Assembly (NCBI GenBank): GCA_013349725.1
Contig: DUZB01000046.1
Span: 4,101-10,614, forward strand
Source: Deltaproteobacteria bacterium
Lineage (GTDB): Bacteria; Desulfobacterota; DSM-4660; Desulfatiglandales; Desulfatiglandaceae
Reading direction: 5' to 3'
Length of the DNA: 6,514 nucleotides
Shown: piece after piece, positions 1 through 6,514 of the stretch
How the letters are laid out: every line of letters starts with the position of its first letter
Numbering within the stretch: the first letter of the stretch is position 1
Made by a program: the position numbers and the translations under genes
The notes under the pieces: model-generated
Database searches by the model: none
The model's input: the letters and a program-made list of their open reading frames with translations, nothing else
What the model was told of the DNA's origin: nothing

Positions 1-1373
1 GGCAGGGAATTGGTTTCGCTGTTTTTTATTCCCGCAAGAATTCGTAAAGTCCGAATGACATACTCAAAGGAATCTTTGTAATCAGCCACAAGCGCTGCGG
101 AACATCCCATAAGGTTAGAGGAAGCAACATCGTTTTCAACGGTTGCGATGACCGGGTTTATGGCTTTCTTCTGTCCCAGGTAGGTCATGAGGAAATCCGG
201 CGTATAACCGTCCCAGGAAAATCTGCCCTGCCAGTCATTTTTAACGATTTCGGGAACGGCCGGTCTGAGAAATATTTCATCAAAAAAAACAGAGAAGATT
301 TTTGGCCATGCCTTTTCCTGGTTCTCTAAGAATGGGTGGTCGGTGAAGGGAGTGTTCAGATAGGGCAGTGCGGAGATTTCATCCAGGGAAAGCTCCTCGA
401 AAGATTTCTCCCCCAGCAGGCGATCTAAAACATCCTGTTCCATATAGGGAGAGCCCAGGTATTTCTGCAAATCATACAGGCTGATGTGTACTTCATGGTT
501 TATCAGCTCATAGCGTTTTCTTGTTTTAAATATATGGCAGAATAAGGAAAAACTTTTTTCCTCTTGTTCGTTTTTGAAGATCATCTTTGTTGTTTTCGCG
601 GTCTTTTCCACAAAATGGTCTGCGATAACAAAAATTTCACCATCTTGTTCAAGCAGTTTAAAAACTTTCCAGAGAACGTAAATACCATACTGATAAAAAC
701 GTTTCTTTGAAAAGGCCTCCTTTGTGAGGTAACTCAATTCTTCCATGAGGAAGATGTCGCTCAGATCGCTCATGATAATGACGAGGTCGAGTTTTTGATC
801 AAAGTTTCTTATCTTTTCGAGAGAATCCAGTATCACAAAATGGTGTTCCTTGAAACGGAGAGCGAGTTCATGAAGAATCAACTCGTCCTGCCGAGACAAA
901 ATCCCGATAGAGTGATATTCTTTCAGATATTTTTTTCTATGGAAACCAATAACTTTACTGATCTCATCCACCCTGGACCGGGTGCGGGTGATCGTATTGG
1001 AGATGAGATGAACGGGAATAAGGTAGTACGGTTTGCCAAATCTGGAAAACCGGATCAACAACCCCATTTTCCGATAAATTTCATTAATTTCCTTATAATG
1101 GACTTTTATTTCTTCAGGTTTTTCAAGGGATATGGACTGCAGGTTTCTGATTTCTTTGGGTCTGAGCCGGTCAAAATCTTCAAAAAGTCCACAGCCGTAA
1201 GCATTGCCGCCAAACCTGCTTCGAAGCTGGGACGGGTGTTTAAGGGAAACGAACGTGCCTACCGGAACGTGCAGCGGATTAATCCCGAAGACTTCAAAAT
1301 CCTCGGGCTTTATGAACTGGAACGGGCCTTCCTGCCGGAAGACCTTTTCGGGAAAGGCGTAAATAGGTTCCAT
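1..1373 (-). CDS. Unrecognised large protein, 3' end cut by window edge; possible Rossmann-like central region
   Basis: I do not recognise this protein. Translating the minus strand from the ATG at 1373 gives 457 codons without a stop, and the frame is still open at base 3, so the C-terminus lies outside the window. The start follows the livF stop by one base (TAAAATG), which suggests translational coupling; no clear Shine-Dalgarno sequence is visible. The protein begins MEPIYAFPEKVF and looks soluble, with no signal peptide or membrane segment. Residues about 153-253 alternate predicted strands and helices: HSIGILS, a helix, HFVILDS, LDLVIIMSD, a long helical stretch, then LLEQDGEIFVIAD. The last part resembles the post-motif strand (L-x-x-G-G/E-x-x-x-I) of class I methyltransferases, but no glycine-rich SAM loop is visible, so this is only a fold-level guess. 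The stretch around residues 340-400 is rich in aromatic residues and prolines. Bases 541-720 are about 34% GC by hand count, well below livH. A role linked to the transporter and ligase is inferred only from position. Confidence 0.8.
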   Translation of the reverse strand, partial: MEPIYAFPEKVFRQEGPFQFIKPEDFEVFGINPLHVPVGTFVSLKHPSQLRSRFGGNAYGCGLFEDFDRLRPKEIRNLQSISLEKPEEIKVHYKEINEIYRKMGLLIRFSRFGKPYYLIPVHLISNTITRTRSRVDEISKVIGFHRKKYLKEYHSIGILSRQDELILHELALRFKEHHFVILDSLEKIRNFDQKLDLVIIMSDLSDIFLMEELSYLTKEAFSKKRFYQYGIYVLWKVFKLLEQDGEIFVIADHFVEKTAKTTKMIFKNEQEEKSFSLFCHIFKTRKRYELINHEVHISLYDLQKYLGSPYMEQDVLDRLLGEKSFEELSLDEISALPYLNTPFTDHPFLENQEKAWPKIFSVFFDEIFLRPAVPEIVKNDWQGRFSWDGYTPDFLMTYLGQKKAINPVIATVENDVASSNLMGCSAALVADYKDSFEYVIRTLRILAGIKNSETNSL

Positions 1374-1374
1374 T

Positions 1375-2115
1375 TTAGACTTTGTTAAAGGGATAACTGC
1401 ACAGACCGGGTTCAGATAGGCTGGGATCTTTCCGAAGCGGTTCGGCGGAACCCTCCCGCACAATGCGCCCCTCCTCCAGCAGATAGAAGTAATCGGCGAC
1501 TTGCAGAGACATGTTCATGTTCTGTCCGCCCAACATAATCGTCTTATCCTGTTCCCGGTTCAGGCATTGCAATACCCGAAAGATTTCTCCCACAAGCAGA
1601 GGCGCCAGACCTAATGAGGGTTCATCAATAAGAAGGAGTTCCGGGTGCGACATCATTGCCCTGCCGATGACTGCCATCTGAAGTTCCGCGGCACTGCACC
1701 GACCGGCAAGGACCTTCCTGCGTGACAGGAGCGCAGGGAAGTAGGAATACACCATGTCAAGCTCCTTTCTGTAGGGTTTTCCCCTGCGAGCGGCTGTGCC
1801 CACCCTCAGGTTTTCCTCTATGGTCAGATGTTTAAATTCCTGTCTCCCCTCCAGAACCTGAATCATTCCTTTTTGAATGATTTCTTCCGGCGGCAAATGC
1901 AGTATCTGTTCTCCTTTGAATTTTATAGATCCTCCGACAACCTTTCCCCCCTCAAAGCTGAGTAGACCGGAAGCGGTTTTTAATGTGGTCGTTTTACCGG
2001 CGCCTTTCCTTCCAAGCAACGCAACAATCTGTCGTTCCTTGACAATCATGGAGATTTCTTCCAGCACCTGGATACTGAGAGGGTAAAAAGCGCTTATGTG
2101 TCGAATCTCAAGCAT
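1375..2115 (-). CDS. livF: Branched-chain-amino-acid-type ABC transporter ATP-binding protein LivF, with altered catalytic motifs
   Basis: This is the second cytoplasmic ATPase of a Liv-type importer, pairing with LivG below LivH and LivM. Numbering from the ATG at 2115 (246 residues): A-loop aromatic Y11, Walker A GRKGAGKT at 35-42, Q-loop Q86 followed by VLEGR, LTIEENL at 98-104, Walker B and D-loop LLIDEPSLGLAP at 161-172, and GRIVREG near 217. Family fit is strong over the whole length. Three motifs are off-consensus. The ABC signature is CSAAE (140-144) where LivF proteins have LSGGE, VPEGR has become VLEGR, and the H-loop region reads GGQN (196-199) instead of VEQN. The C-terminus (PGLCSYPFNKV) lacks the usual YLG ending. 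The frame can be extended to a GTG at 2145, adding ten residues; I prefer the ATG because MLEIRHISAFY aligns with the normal LivF N-terminus. Neither start has a good Shine-Dalgarno sequence. Family identity is secure; whether it hydrolyses ATP normally is doubtful. Confidence 0.92.
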   Translation of the reverse strand: MLEIRHISAFYPLSIQVLEEISMIVKERQIVALLGRKGAGKTTTLKTASGLLSFEGGKVVGGSIKFKGEQILHLPPEEIIQKGMIQVLEGRQEFKHLTIEENLRVGTAARRGKPYRKELDMVYSYFPALLSRRKVLAGRCSAAELQMAVIGRAMMSHPELLLIDEPSLGLAPLLVGEIFRVLQCLNREQDKTIMLGGQNMNMSLQVADYFYLLEEGRIVREGSAEPLRKDPSLSEPGLCSYPFNKV

Positions 2116-2158
2116 GATATGGGTACCGGATATTGGGTATACCACTTAACGAAGTTTA

Positions 2159-3211
2159 TCAGAAAGGCCAGTGCCTGAAAACGGATTTTGTTCTTTCCCA
2201 GATGGTCGAAATACCTTTGGGTTTTACTGTGATAAAAAGAACAATAAACCCTCCATAAAAGAATTCACGGATCGGGATCATCGCAGTCACGGCCCCGGTT
2301 TCCAGAAAAACTTTTGCCAGCACACCAAGCAACTCGTTGAGGAAAACAATGAATATGGATCCAAAGACTGCGCCGGGAATGCTTCCCAGGCCCCCTACGA
2401 CGATCATTGCCACAAATTCCATGGACATCCCCATACTGAAGAGTCCCGGAGAAATTTCCCTGGCATGGTAGGCGAACAGAGCGCCCGCAAAACCGGCATA
2501 GAATGAACTTATGGCAAAAGAGAGAAGCTTGTATCTGAAAATGGGTATTCCCATTCCTTCGGCGGCTGTTTCATTGTCTCTTATGGCAACGAATGCCCTT
2601 CCGAACCTGGTCCTCATCAGGTTCGCAGCCACCCAGATCATGGTTGCAAGCGCGATGAACACCACAAAATAAAAAGGCGTCCCTTGAGTGACGGAAAGAG
2701 GCCCTGATTCCCCCGCCGTGATTGCGATCCCTTCCGCCCCTCCGGTAAGTCCTTTCCAATGCAACAGCACGTATTCTATAATCAACTGTCCGCCAAGGGT
2801 TATGATACAAAGATAGAGATTCCTGAGCCTTGCAGCGGGAAAACTGAGGATGATGCCTACTGCCGCAGCAAGTATGGCGGCAAACGGAATGGTTGCGAAG
2901 AAAGGAAAACCTCCCCTGGATCCAAGAATCGCTGCGGTATACGCCCCAATTCCAAACAAAGAACCATGGGCCAGAGAAAGTTGTCCGGTAAACCCTGTAA
3001 GGATATTCAGTCCCAGAGCAGCCATGGCATAAATCCCCATGAGGCTGAACAAGTTAAGGGTCTGAATTCCGAATGAAGAAGGAATAACAACGAACAGAAG
3101 GATAAGGCTGATCCATACCCATAACCGGCCGAAATCGGTTTTGAACAGGAAAAGCTCATCCTGATAGGTTTCTTTAAAGCTGCCGCATGGATGGAACTGA
3201 ATTTTTCGCAT
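2159..3211 (-). CDS. livM: Branched-chain-amino-acid-type ABC transporter permease LivM
   Basis: This is an inner-membrane permease that forms the translocation path together with LivH. It has 350 residues, a normal LivM length. A polar N-terminal tail of about 30 residues precedes the first membrane segment (about 31-48). Family landmarks follow in order: NILTGFTGQLSLAHG at 69-83 and FGIGAYTAA at 86-94, PAARLRNLYLCIITL at 125-139, GLTGGAEGI at 154-162, the cytoplasmic coupling loop GRAFVAIRDNETAAEGMGI at 204-222 that docks on the ATPases, and VVGGLGSIPGAVFGS at 271-285. The last hydrophobic segment is about 317-330, followed by a basic tail. The ATG at 3211 lies 26 bases after livH; an AAGG lies beside the livH stop, about 20 bases upstream, so ribosome loading probably depends on coupling. 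It ends in a tandem TGA TAA (2161-2156). The transported substrate cannot be read from the sequence. Confidence 0.95.
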   Translation of the reverse strand: MRKIQFHPCGSFKETYQDELFLFKTDFGRLWVWISLILLFVVIPSSFGIQTLNLFSLMGIYAMAALGLNILTGFTGQLSLAHGSLFGIGAYTAAILGSRGGFPFFATIPFAAILAAAVGIILSFPAARLRNLYLCIITLGGQLIIEYVLLHWKGLTGGAEGIAITAGESGPLSVTQGTPFYFVVFIALATMIWVAANLMRTRFGRAFVAIRDNETAAEGMGIPIFRYKLLSFAISSFYAGFAGALFAYHAREISPGLFSMGMSMEFVAMIVVGGLGSIPGAVFGSIFIVFLNELLGVLAKVFLETGAVTAMIPIREFFYGGFIVLFITVKPKGISTIWERTKSVFRHWPF

Positions 3212-3237
3212 TTGTTCTGTTTTCTTTTACGTCGCCT

Positions 3238-4122
3238 TTATTGCCAGGATCGTTTTATTTCGGCAGTCCCGAAAAAGCCGCCGGGTTTCAGTGCAATCAT
3301 GAGAAAGAGTGCCACGTAAGGAACTATTTCCCCAAATGAGGCTGAGATATACCCTTTTGTCAAGGCTTCCAATACACCGATCAGAATACCGCCCAGGATT
3401 GCTCCCCCAATGCTGTTCAGACCTCCCAGTACCACAACAGGGAAAACTTTCAGACCGATGAAGCCTAACTCCTGGATGCTCGCATTGCTCACCATTCCAA
3501 GGGCGATGCCGGCGATGGCGCAGAACATCGCTGCAATAGCCCAGGACAGGGCAAGCACCCTCTTTACGGGAACGCCTAAAGCGAGGGCCGCCGCCCGGTT
3601 TTCCATGGTGGACCTCATGGTAATTCCGAACAATGAACCCTTCAAGAAAAGACCGAAAAGCACAAAAAAGAGCACACTGAAGATGAAAACCGCAACAGAG
3701 GGGGCCGGGATAGACACGGTTCCCCAGGTGACGGAAAGCGCTTGGCAAAACTGCGCGGAATACCCACCCAGATTCATCCCGGGTAAAAAAGCGAAGATGC
3801 TCTTGAAAATCAGTGCCAGACCAATGGTCAGGATGGCGCCATGGATCGGTTTTGATTCCATAATGGAGCGATGAAAGCTCTTCTCAATCAACAACCCGAT
3901 GGCAAAGGCCCCCGTCAGCGTCAACACAAAAGAAAAAAGGTTGGGCAGTCTCCCCCAGGAAGAGAGGGCAAGAAAGATAAAGGCGGCCATGGCCATGAGC
4001 CCACCGTGTGCAAAGTTGAGAACAAGGCTGGTGCGATAGATCATGACGAAGCCGATAGCGGCCATGGCGTAGAGGACCCCAAGGGAAACGCCATTTATCA
4101 GAACTTGAAGAAAAAACTCCAT
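3238..4122 (-). CDS. livH: Branched-chain-amino-acid-type ABC transporter permease LivH
   Basis: This inner-membrane permease is the partner of LivM. It has 294 residues, typical for LivH, with about eight hydrophobic segments (roughly 8-29, 35-55, 62-80, 94-112, 143-161, 190-210, 222-252, 264-282). Diagnostic stretches are GVSLGVLYAMAAIGFVMIYR at 11-30, LNFAHGGLM at 35-43, the ATPase-contacting loop GITMRSTMENRAAALALGV at 166-184, and VVVLGGLNSIGGAILGG at 229-245. The start at 4122 is supported by a GGAGAGGG ribosome-binding sequence ten bases upstream and by the family N-terminus. The gene follows the acyl-CoA synthetase stop by 22 bases. Bases 3421-3600 are about 59% GC by hand count. All family landmarks look normal, unlike the ATPases of the same operon. 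Confidence 0.95.
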   Translation of the reverse strand: MEFFLQVLINGVSLGVLYAMAAIGFVMIYRTSLVLNFAHGGLMAMAAFIFLALSSWGRLPNLFSFVLTLTGAFAIGLLIEKSFHRSIMESKPIHGAILTIGLALIFKSIFAFLPGMNLGGYSAQFCQALSVTWGTVSIPAPSVAVFIFSVLFFVLFGLFLKGSLFGITMRSTMENRAAALALGVPVKRVLALSWAIAAMFCAIAGIALGMVSNASIQELGFIGLKVFPVVVLGGLNSIGGAILGGILIGVLEALTKGYISASFGEIVPYVALFLMIALKPGGFFGTAEIKRSWQ

Positions 4123-4132
4123 TACGGAAAAA

Positions 4133-4140
4133 CCCTCTCC
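4133..4140 (-). promoter_or_regulatory. Ribosome-binding site of livH
   Basis: Read on the minus strand the bases are GGAGAGGG, ending ten bases before the livH ATG at 4122. It is the clearest Shine-Dalgarno match among the internal genes and fixes the livH start. The other genes have weak or no matches, which fits translational coupling along the transcript. Confidence 0.6.
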
Positions 4141-4144
4141 ATGG

Positions 4145-6094
4145 TCATACGTCCAGGATTCTTACCCTGGTTTCCATATCGCAGACTGTACAGTCCCTGT
4201 TACGTATCTTGCCTTTTACCGGCAGTTCGCTCCGATCCGCATAAATTGCCTCAACCATCTCTTTGTATACCTCTAAGACCACATCTCTTTTCACCTTGCC
4301 CGTTCGCGTCAGTACATGGTCATCCTCATCCAACATTTTATAGAGAAGAATCATTCTCAGTACTTTCATTGTGTCCGGGAGGGCCGTGTTGATCTGAGCG
4401 ATTTCCTCTCGAATCAACTGCTCAATGTCACTTTGAAGAGAAAGCTCTTTATAACTGTGACAGGGGATGTTTCTTGCTTCAGCCCAACCACCCGCATTCT
4501 CGAAATCAATGTTGATAAGAGCCGCCAGGTAGGTTTGACCTTCACCCAAGACAACGGCTTCCTTGATATAAGGGCTGAATTTCAACCTGGCTTCAATAAA
4601 TTCCGGAGAAAAATTTCGTCCCCCATCGGTGCTCATGGCTTCCTGTTTGCGCCCGATAATCAGCAACTGACCTTTTTCATCGAACCGTGCAACGTCTCCT
4701 GTATGAAGCCATTCGTCCTTCAAAGAATCCGTGGTTGCTCCCCCATTTTCATAGTACCCTTCGAAGTTGGCCTTGCTCAGGACCAGGATTTCCTGTCCGT
4801 CCGTCAGGCGTACTTTTGTTCCGGGAAAAGATTGATACGCCGCTCCGGTCATCCCTGTTTTATCTAAATGAATGGGAAAAAAACCGCACGTTTCAGTCAT
4901 CCCATAGCACTGTTGCAGATTTAATCCGATGGCCTGAAAAAAACGGATCATTTCAGGATCAACAGGGGCGCCTCCCACATAGGCAACTCGTATGCTGCTG
5001 CCTCCAATACGATCGAGGAGGGGAAGGAAAATCATTCTCCCGGCAAGCCATTTCAGAATCCTGAGTCTTACTGAAACGGAACGGTTCTCTGTTTCCAGGT
5101 TCAATATCTCTGTTGCGATTTGATGCGACCAGTTAAAAAGACGCTGCTGGATGGCGCCTGCATCTTGGATCCTGACCCGGATACTTGATGCCAGATCTTC
5201 CCAGAAATTGGAGGATTCCATCATTACTTCCGGACCCAGATCTCTGAAATCATCCATGGCTGATTCAGGAGATTCAGGGAAATTTATAACCAGCCCGCCA
5301 CAAAGCGTAATCCCGACACCCCACATCTGGTCGATAATCCATGCCGTCTTGTTCATGGACATCCAGTTGTCTCCCATTCCTATGGGCGCATTTTTGATCC
5401 AACTGCACGCCATATCCGTAAAATTGGCATGGGAGAGCATGACGCCTTTCGGAGTTCCGGTTGTCCCGGAAGTATACATCACCAGGGCGATGTCTTCCGG
5501 CTTCCCTTCCCAGAGTTCCTTGATAAACAGGTCAGGCTGTTCTCTGTCCAGTTCCTCTCCTAATTCGAGCAGCTGGCTGAAACTGACCAGCCACGGATCA
5601 TCCTCGTAAGGACTCATTCCTGTAGGATCAACGTAGATGATATGTTCGATAAAGGATAGTTCGGTTTTCAGCGCTAAAAGTTTATTTGTCTGTTCCTGGT
5701 TCTGCGCAATCACAAAACCTGCCTTGATGCGGTTTAGATCTTCTGAAAGCTCCTCCGCGGCAGCCGATGCAAACATGGGGAAAGGCGCCGCCCCGGCGGA
5801 TTGGATTCCTAATTCTCCAAACAGCCATTCGGGACCGTTGTCAAGGATCAGCCCAACGTTCTGCCCCCTCTTAAGTCCTAAAGAGATCATGCCGAGAGCC
5901 GTGAATTTTGTGAACGTGAGATATTCGTTCCAACTGTATTTCTTCCATATACCGTAGGCTTTTTCTCTCAAAGCCACCTTTTCAGATCCCAGCCGGTCGG
6001 TCTGTCTTGACAATATCTGGGGAAGTGTGTAGCGGGGCATGGAAGCGACAGCTTCGCTGTCCATTCGTGAGATTTTTTTGTTGTTGGTCTTCAT
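4145..6094 (-). CDS. AMP-forming long-chain-type acyl-CoA synthetase (ANL superfamily) embedded in a liv operon
   Basis: This enzyme should activate a carboxylic acid to its acyl-adenylate with ATP and then to the CoA thioester. It has 649 residues, the usual size for the long-chain-type ligases found in liv clusters. Visible motifs: the phosphate-binding loop YTSGTTGTPKG at 207-217, VGGAP near 373, the adenine-site motif YGMTE at 397-401, HTGD at 464-467 with ribose-binding D467, the hinge GRKQE at 481-485, FSPYIKEAVV at 506-515, and TRTGKVKRD at 596-604 with K600 as the likely catalytic lysine. Two places differ from relatives as I recall them. The hinge has Q where GRKKE is common, and residues 291-299 read MMESSNFWE where a PPRxWE pattern is usual. 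The ATG at 6094 has an AAGGCGG at 6105-6111 that overlaps the livG stop; the gap from livG is 15 bases. Placement among transporter genes suggests it activates the imported acid. Substrate chain length or aromaticity is not readable. Confidence 0.93.
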   Translation of the reverse strand: MKTNNKKISRMDSEAVASMPRYTLPQILSRQTDRLGSEKVALREKAYGIWKKYSWNEYLTFTKFTALGMISLGLKRGQNVGLILDNGPEWLFGELGIQSAGAAPFPMFASAAAEELSEDLNRIKAGFVIAQNQEQTNKLLALKTELSFIEHIIYVDPTGMSPYEDDPWLVSFSQLLELGEELDREQPDLFIKELWEGKPEDIALVMYTSGTTGTPKGVMLSHANFTDMACSWIKNAPIGMGDNWMSMNKTAWIIDQMWGVGITLCGGLVINFPESPESAMDDFRDLGPEVMMESSNFWEDLASSIRVRIQDAGAIQQRLFNWSHQIATEILNLETENRSVSVRLRILKWLAGRMIFLPLLDRIGGSSIRVAYVGGAPVDPEMIRFFQAIGLNLQQCYGMTETCGFFPIHLDKTGMTGAAYQSFPGTKVRLTDGQEILVLSKANFEGYYENGGATTDSLKDEWLHTGDVARFDEKGQLLIIGRKQEAMSTDGGRNFSPEFIEARLKFSPYIKEAVVLGEGQTYLAALINIDFENAGGWAEARNIPCHSYKELSLQSDIEQLIREEIAQINTALPDTMKVLRMILLYKMLDEDDHVLTRTGKVKRDVVLEVYKEMVEAIYADRSELPVKGKIRNRDCTVCDMETRVRILDV

Positions 6095-6109
6095 CAGAGA
6101 CTTGCCGCC

Positions 6110-6514
6110 TTAAACGTCCCCATGATAGGCTTTTATGACATGGGGATGGTTCTGTACAAAATCAGGAGACCCTTCTGCGATCTTGACGCCAAAATCAAAA
6201 ACAGCCACCCTTTCTGATATGCTCATGACCATGGACATGTCGTTCTCAACCAGGATGATGGTAAGATCATATTCTTCATTCAATTCTATTAAGAACCTGG
6301 CCATGTCTTCTTTTTCTTCCATGGTCATCCCGGTAAAAGGCTCATCCAGCAGGAGAAGCTTCGGCTCAAGAGCCAGTGCACGACCCAGCTCTACGCGCTT
6401 TCTCATGCCGTAACTCAACGAACCGACAGGCCGTTTTCGAATGGGCTGTATTTCCAGAAAATCGATCAGATTCTCGACTACTTCCAGGTGATGTGCTTCC
6501 TCTTCCCGCACATC
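6110..6514 (-). CDS. livG: Branched-chain-amino-acid-type ABC transporter ATP-binding protein LivG, C-terminal part only
   Basis: The window holds the last 134 codons; the frame is open through 6514, so the start, Walker A and Q-loop lie outside. The GTG at 6511 is an internal valine, not a start. Counting from the edge, the signature is LSYGMRKRVELGRAL (33-47), a form usual for LivG. Walker B and the catalytic glutamate follow in LLLLDEPFTGM (53-63). The family tail is clear: ISERVAVFDFGVKIAEG and then HPHVIKAYHG, matching the typical ending VIxAYLG. The notable departure is VENDM (89-93), where LivG proteins have IEHDM. The H-loop histidine, which contacts the ATP gamma-phosphate, is asparagine (codon AAC at 6242-6244). 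It is the first visible gene of the block, so the promoter must be further right. It pairs with LivF as the ATPase heterodimer. Confidence 0.93.
   Translation of the reverse strand, partial: DVREEEAHHLEVVENLIDFLEIQPIRKRPVGSLSYGMRKRVELGRALALEPKLLLLDEPFTGMTMEEKEDMARFLIELNEEYDLTIILVENDMSMVMSISERVAVFDFGVKIAEGSPDFVQNHPHVIKAYHGDV

Noticed and set aside
1..1373. A frameshifted phenylacetate-CoA ligase remnant, as suggested by position after livF.
   Set aside because: One frame is uninterrupted and the protein shows no AMP-binding loop or other ligase motif in the part visible.
795..1388. A 197-codon plus-strand reading frame opposite the unknown gene.
   Set aside because: The minus-strand frame is open for all 1,373 bases, couples directly to livF and gives a more protein-like product. 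The plus frame would also run against the operon and overlap the end of livF.
1375..2115. livF as a pseudogene.
   Set aside because: Motif changes are notable, but the frame is full length, Walker A, Walker B and the catalytic glutamate are intact, and there is no stop or frameshift; calling it broken goes beyond the evidence.
3227..3748. A 173-codon minus-strand frame overlapping livH.
   Set aside because: It is out of frame with livH, rich in Arg, Cys and His, and resembles no protein, whereas the livH frame carries the complete permease motifs.
4316..4867. A 183-codon plus-strand frame within the acyl-CoA synthetase, and similar ones at 3410-3874, 3871-4392 and 5151-5609.
   Set aside because: All are antisense to genes with clear family motifs and have no recognisable domains; they are by-products of codon bias.
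6509..6511. GTG as the start of a short ATPase gene.
   Set aside because: The frame stays open to the edge, and the fragment begins in the middle of the LivG helical domain, just before the signature motif, so the codon is an internal valine.

Overview
All recognisable genes lie on the minus strand and read right to left as one tightly packed block: livG (5' end cut by the right edge), an AMP-forming acyl-CoA synthetase, livH, livM, livF, and then a long reading frame of unknown function that runs off the left edge. The gaps are 15, 22, 26, 43 (or 13 if livF starts at its GTG) and 1 base. There is no room for internal promoters or terminators, so the block is probably one transcript started beyond the right edge.

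The four liv genes encode a branched-chain-amino-acid-type (HAAT family) ABC importer: two permeases (LivH, LivM) and two ATPases (LivG, LivF). The ligase lies between LivG and LivH. From general knowledge, LivG - AMP-ligase - LivH - LivM - LivF clusters are common in Desulfobacterota (former Deltaproteobacteria) and some other Proteobacteria. They are usually thought to take up carboxylic acids (fatty, dicarboxylic or aromatic) and activate them to CoA thioesters. This suggests an anaerobic, acid-degrading, deltaproteobacterium-like host, but the taxonomic call is only moderate. The usual periplasmic substrate-binding protein gene is not in the window.

Two things stand out. First, the leftmost 1,373 bases hold an uninterrupted 457-codon minus-strand frame that starts one base after livF. 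It matches no family I know, and its central part is far more AT-rich than livH. Second, the ABC ATPases have unusual catalytic motifs. LivF has CSAAE where LSGGE is expected and GGQN where VEQN is expected. LivG has END where EHD is expected. The LivF signature and the LivG H-loop belong to the same composite ATP site, normally the better conserved one in Liv-type heterodimers. The ligase also shows replacements at normally conserved positions. The frames are nevertheless intact, so this is either functional divergence, early missense decay, or an error-bearing sequence.

I see no RNA genes, mobile elements, CRISPR arrays, notable repeats or convincing terminators, and no gene-free stretch longer than about 45 bases.
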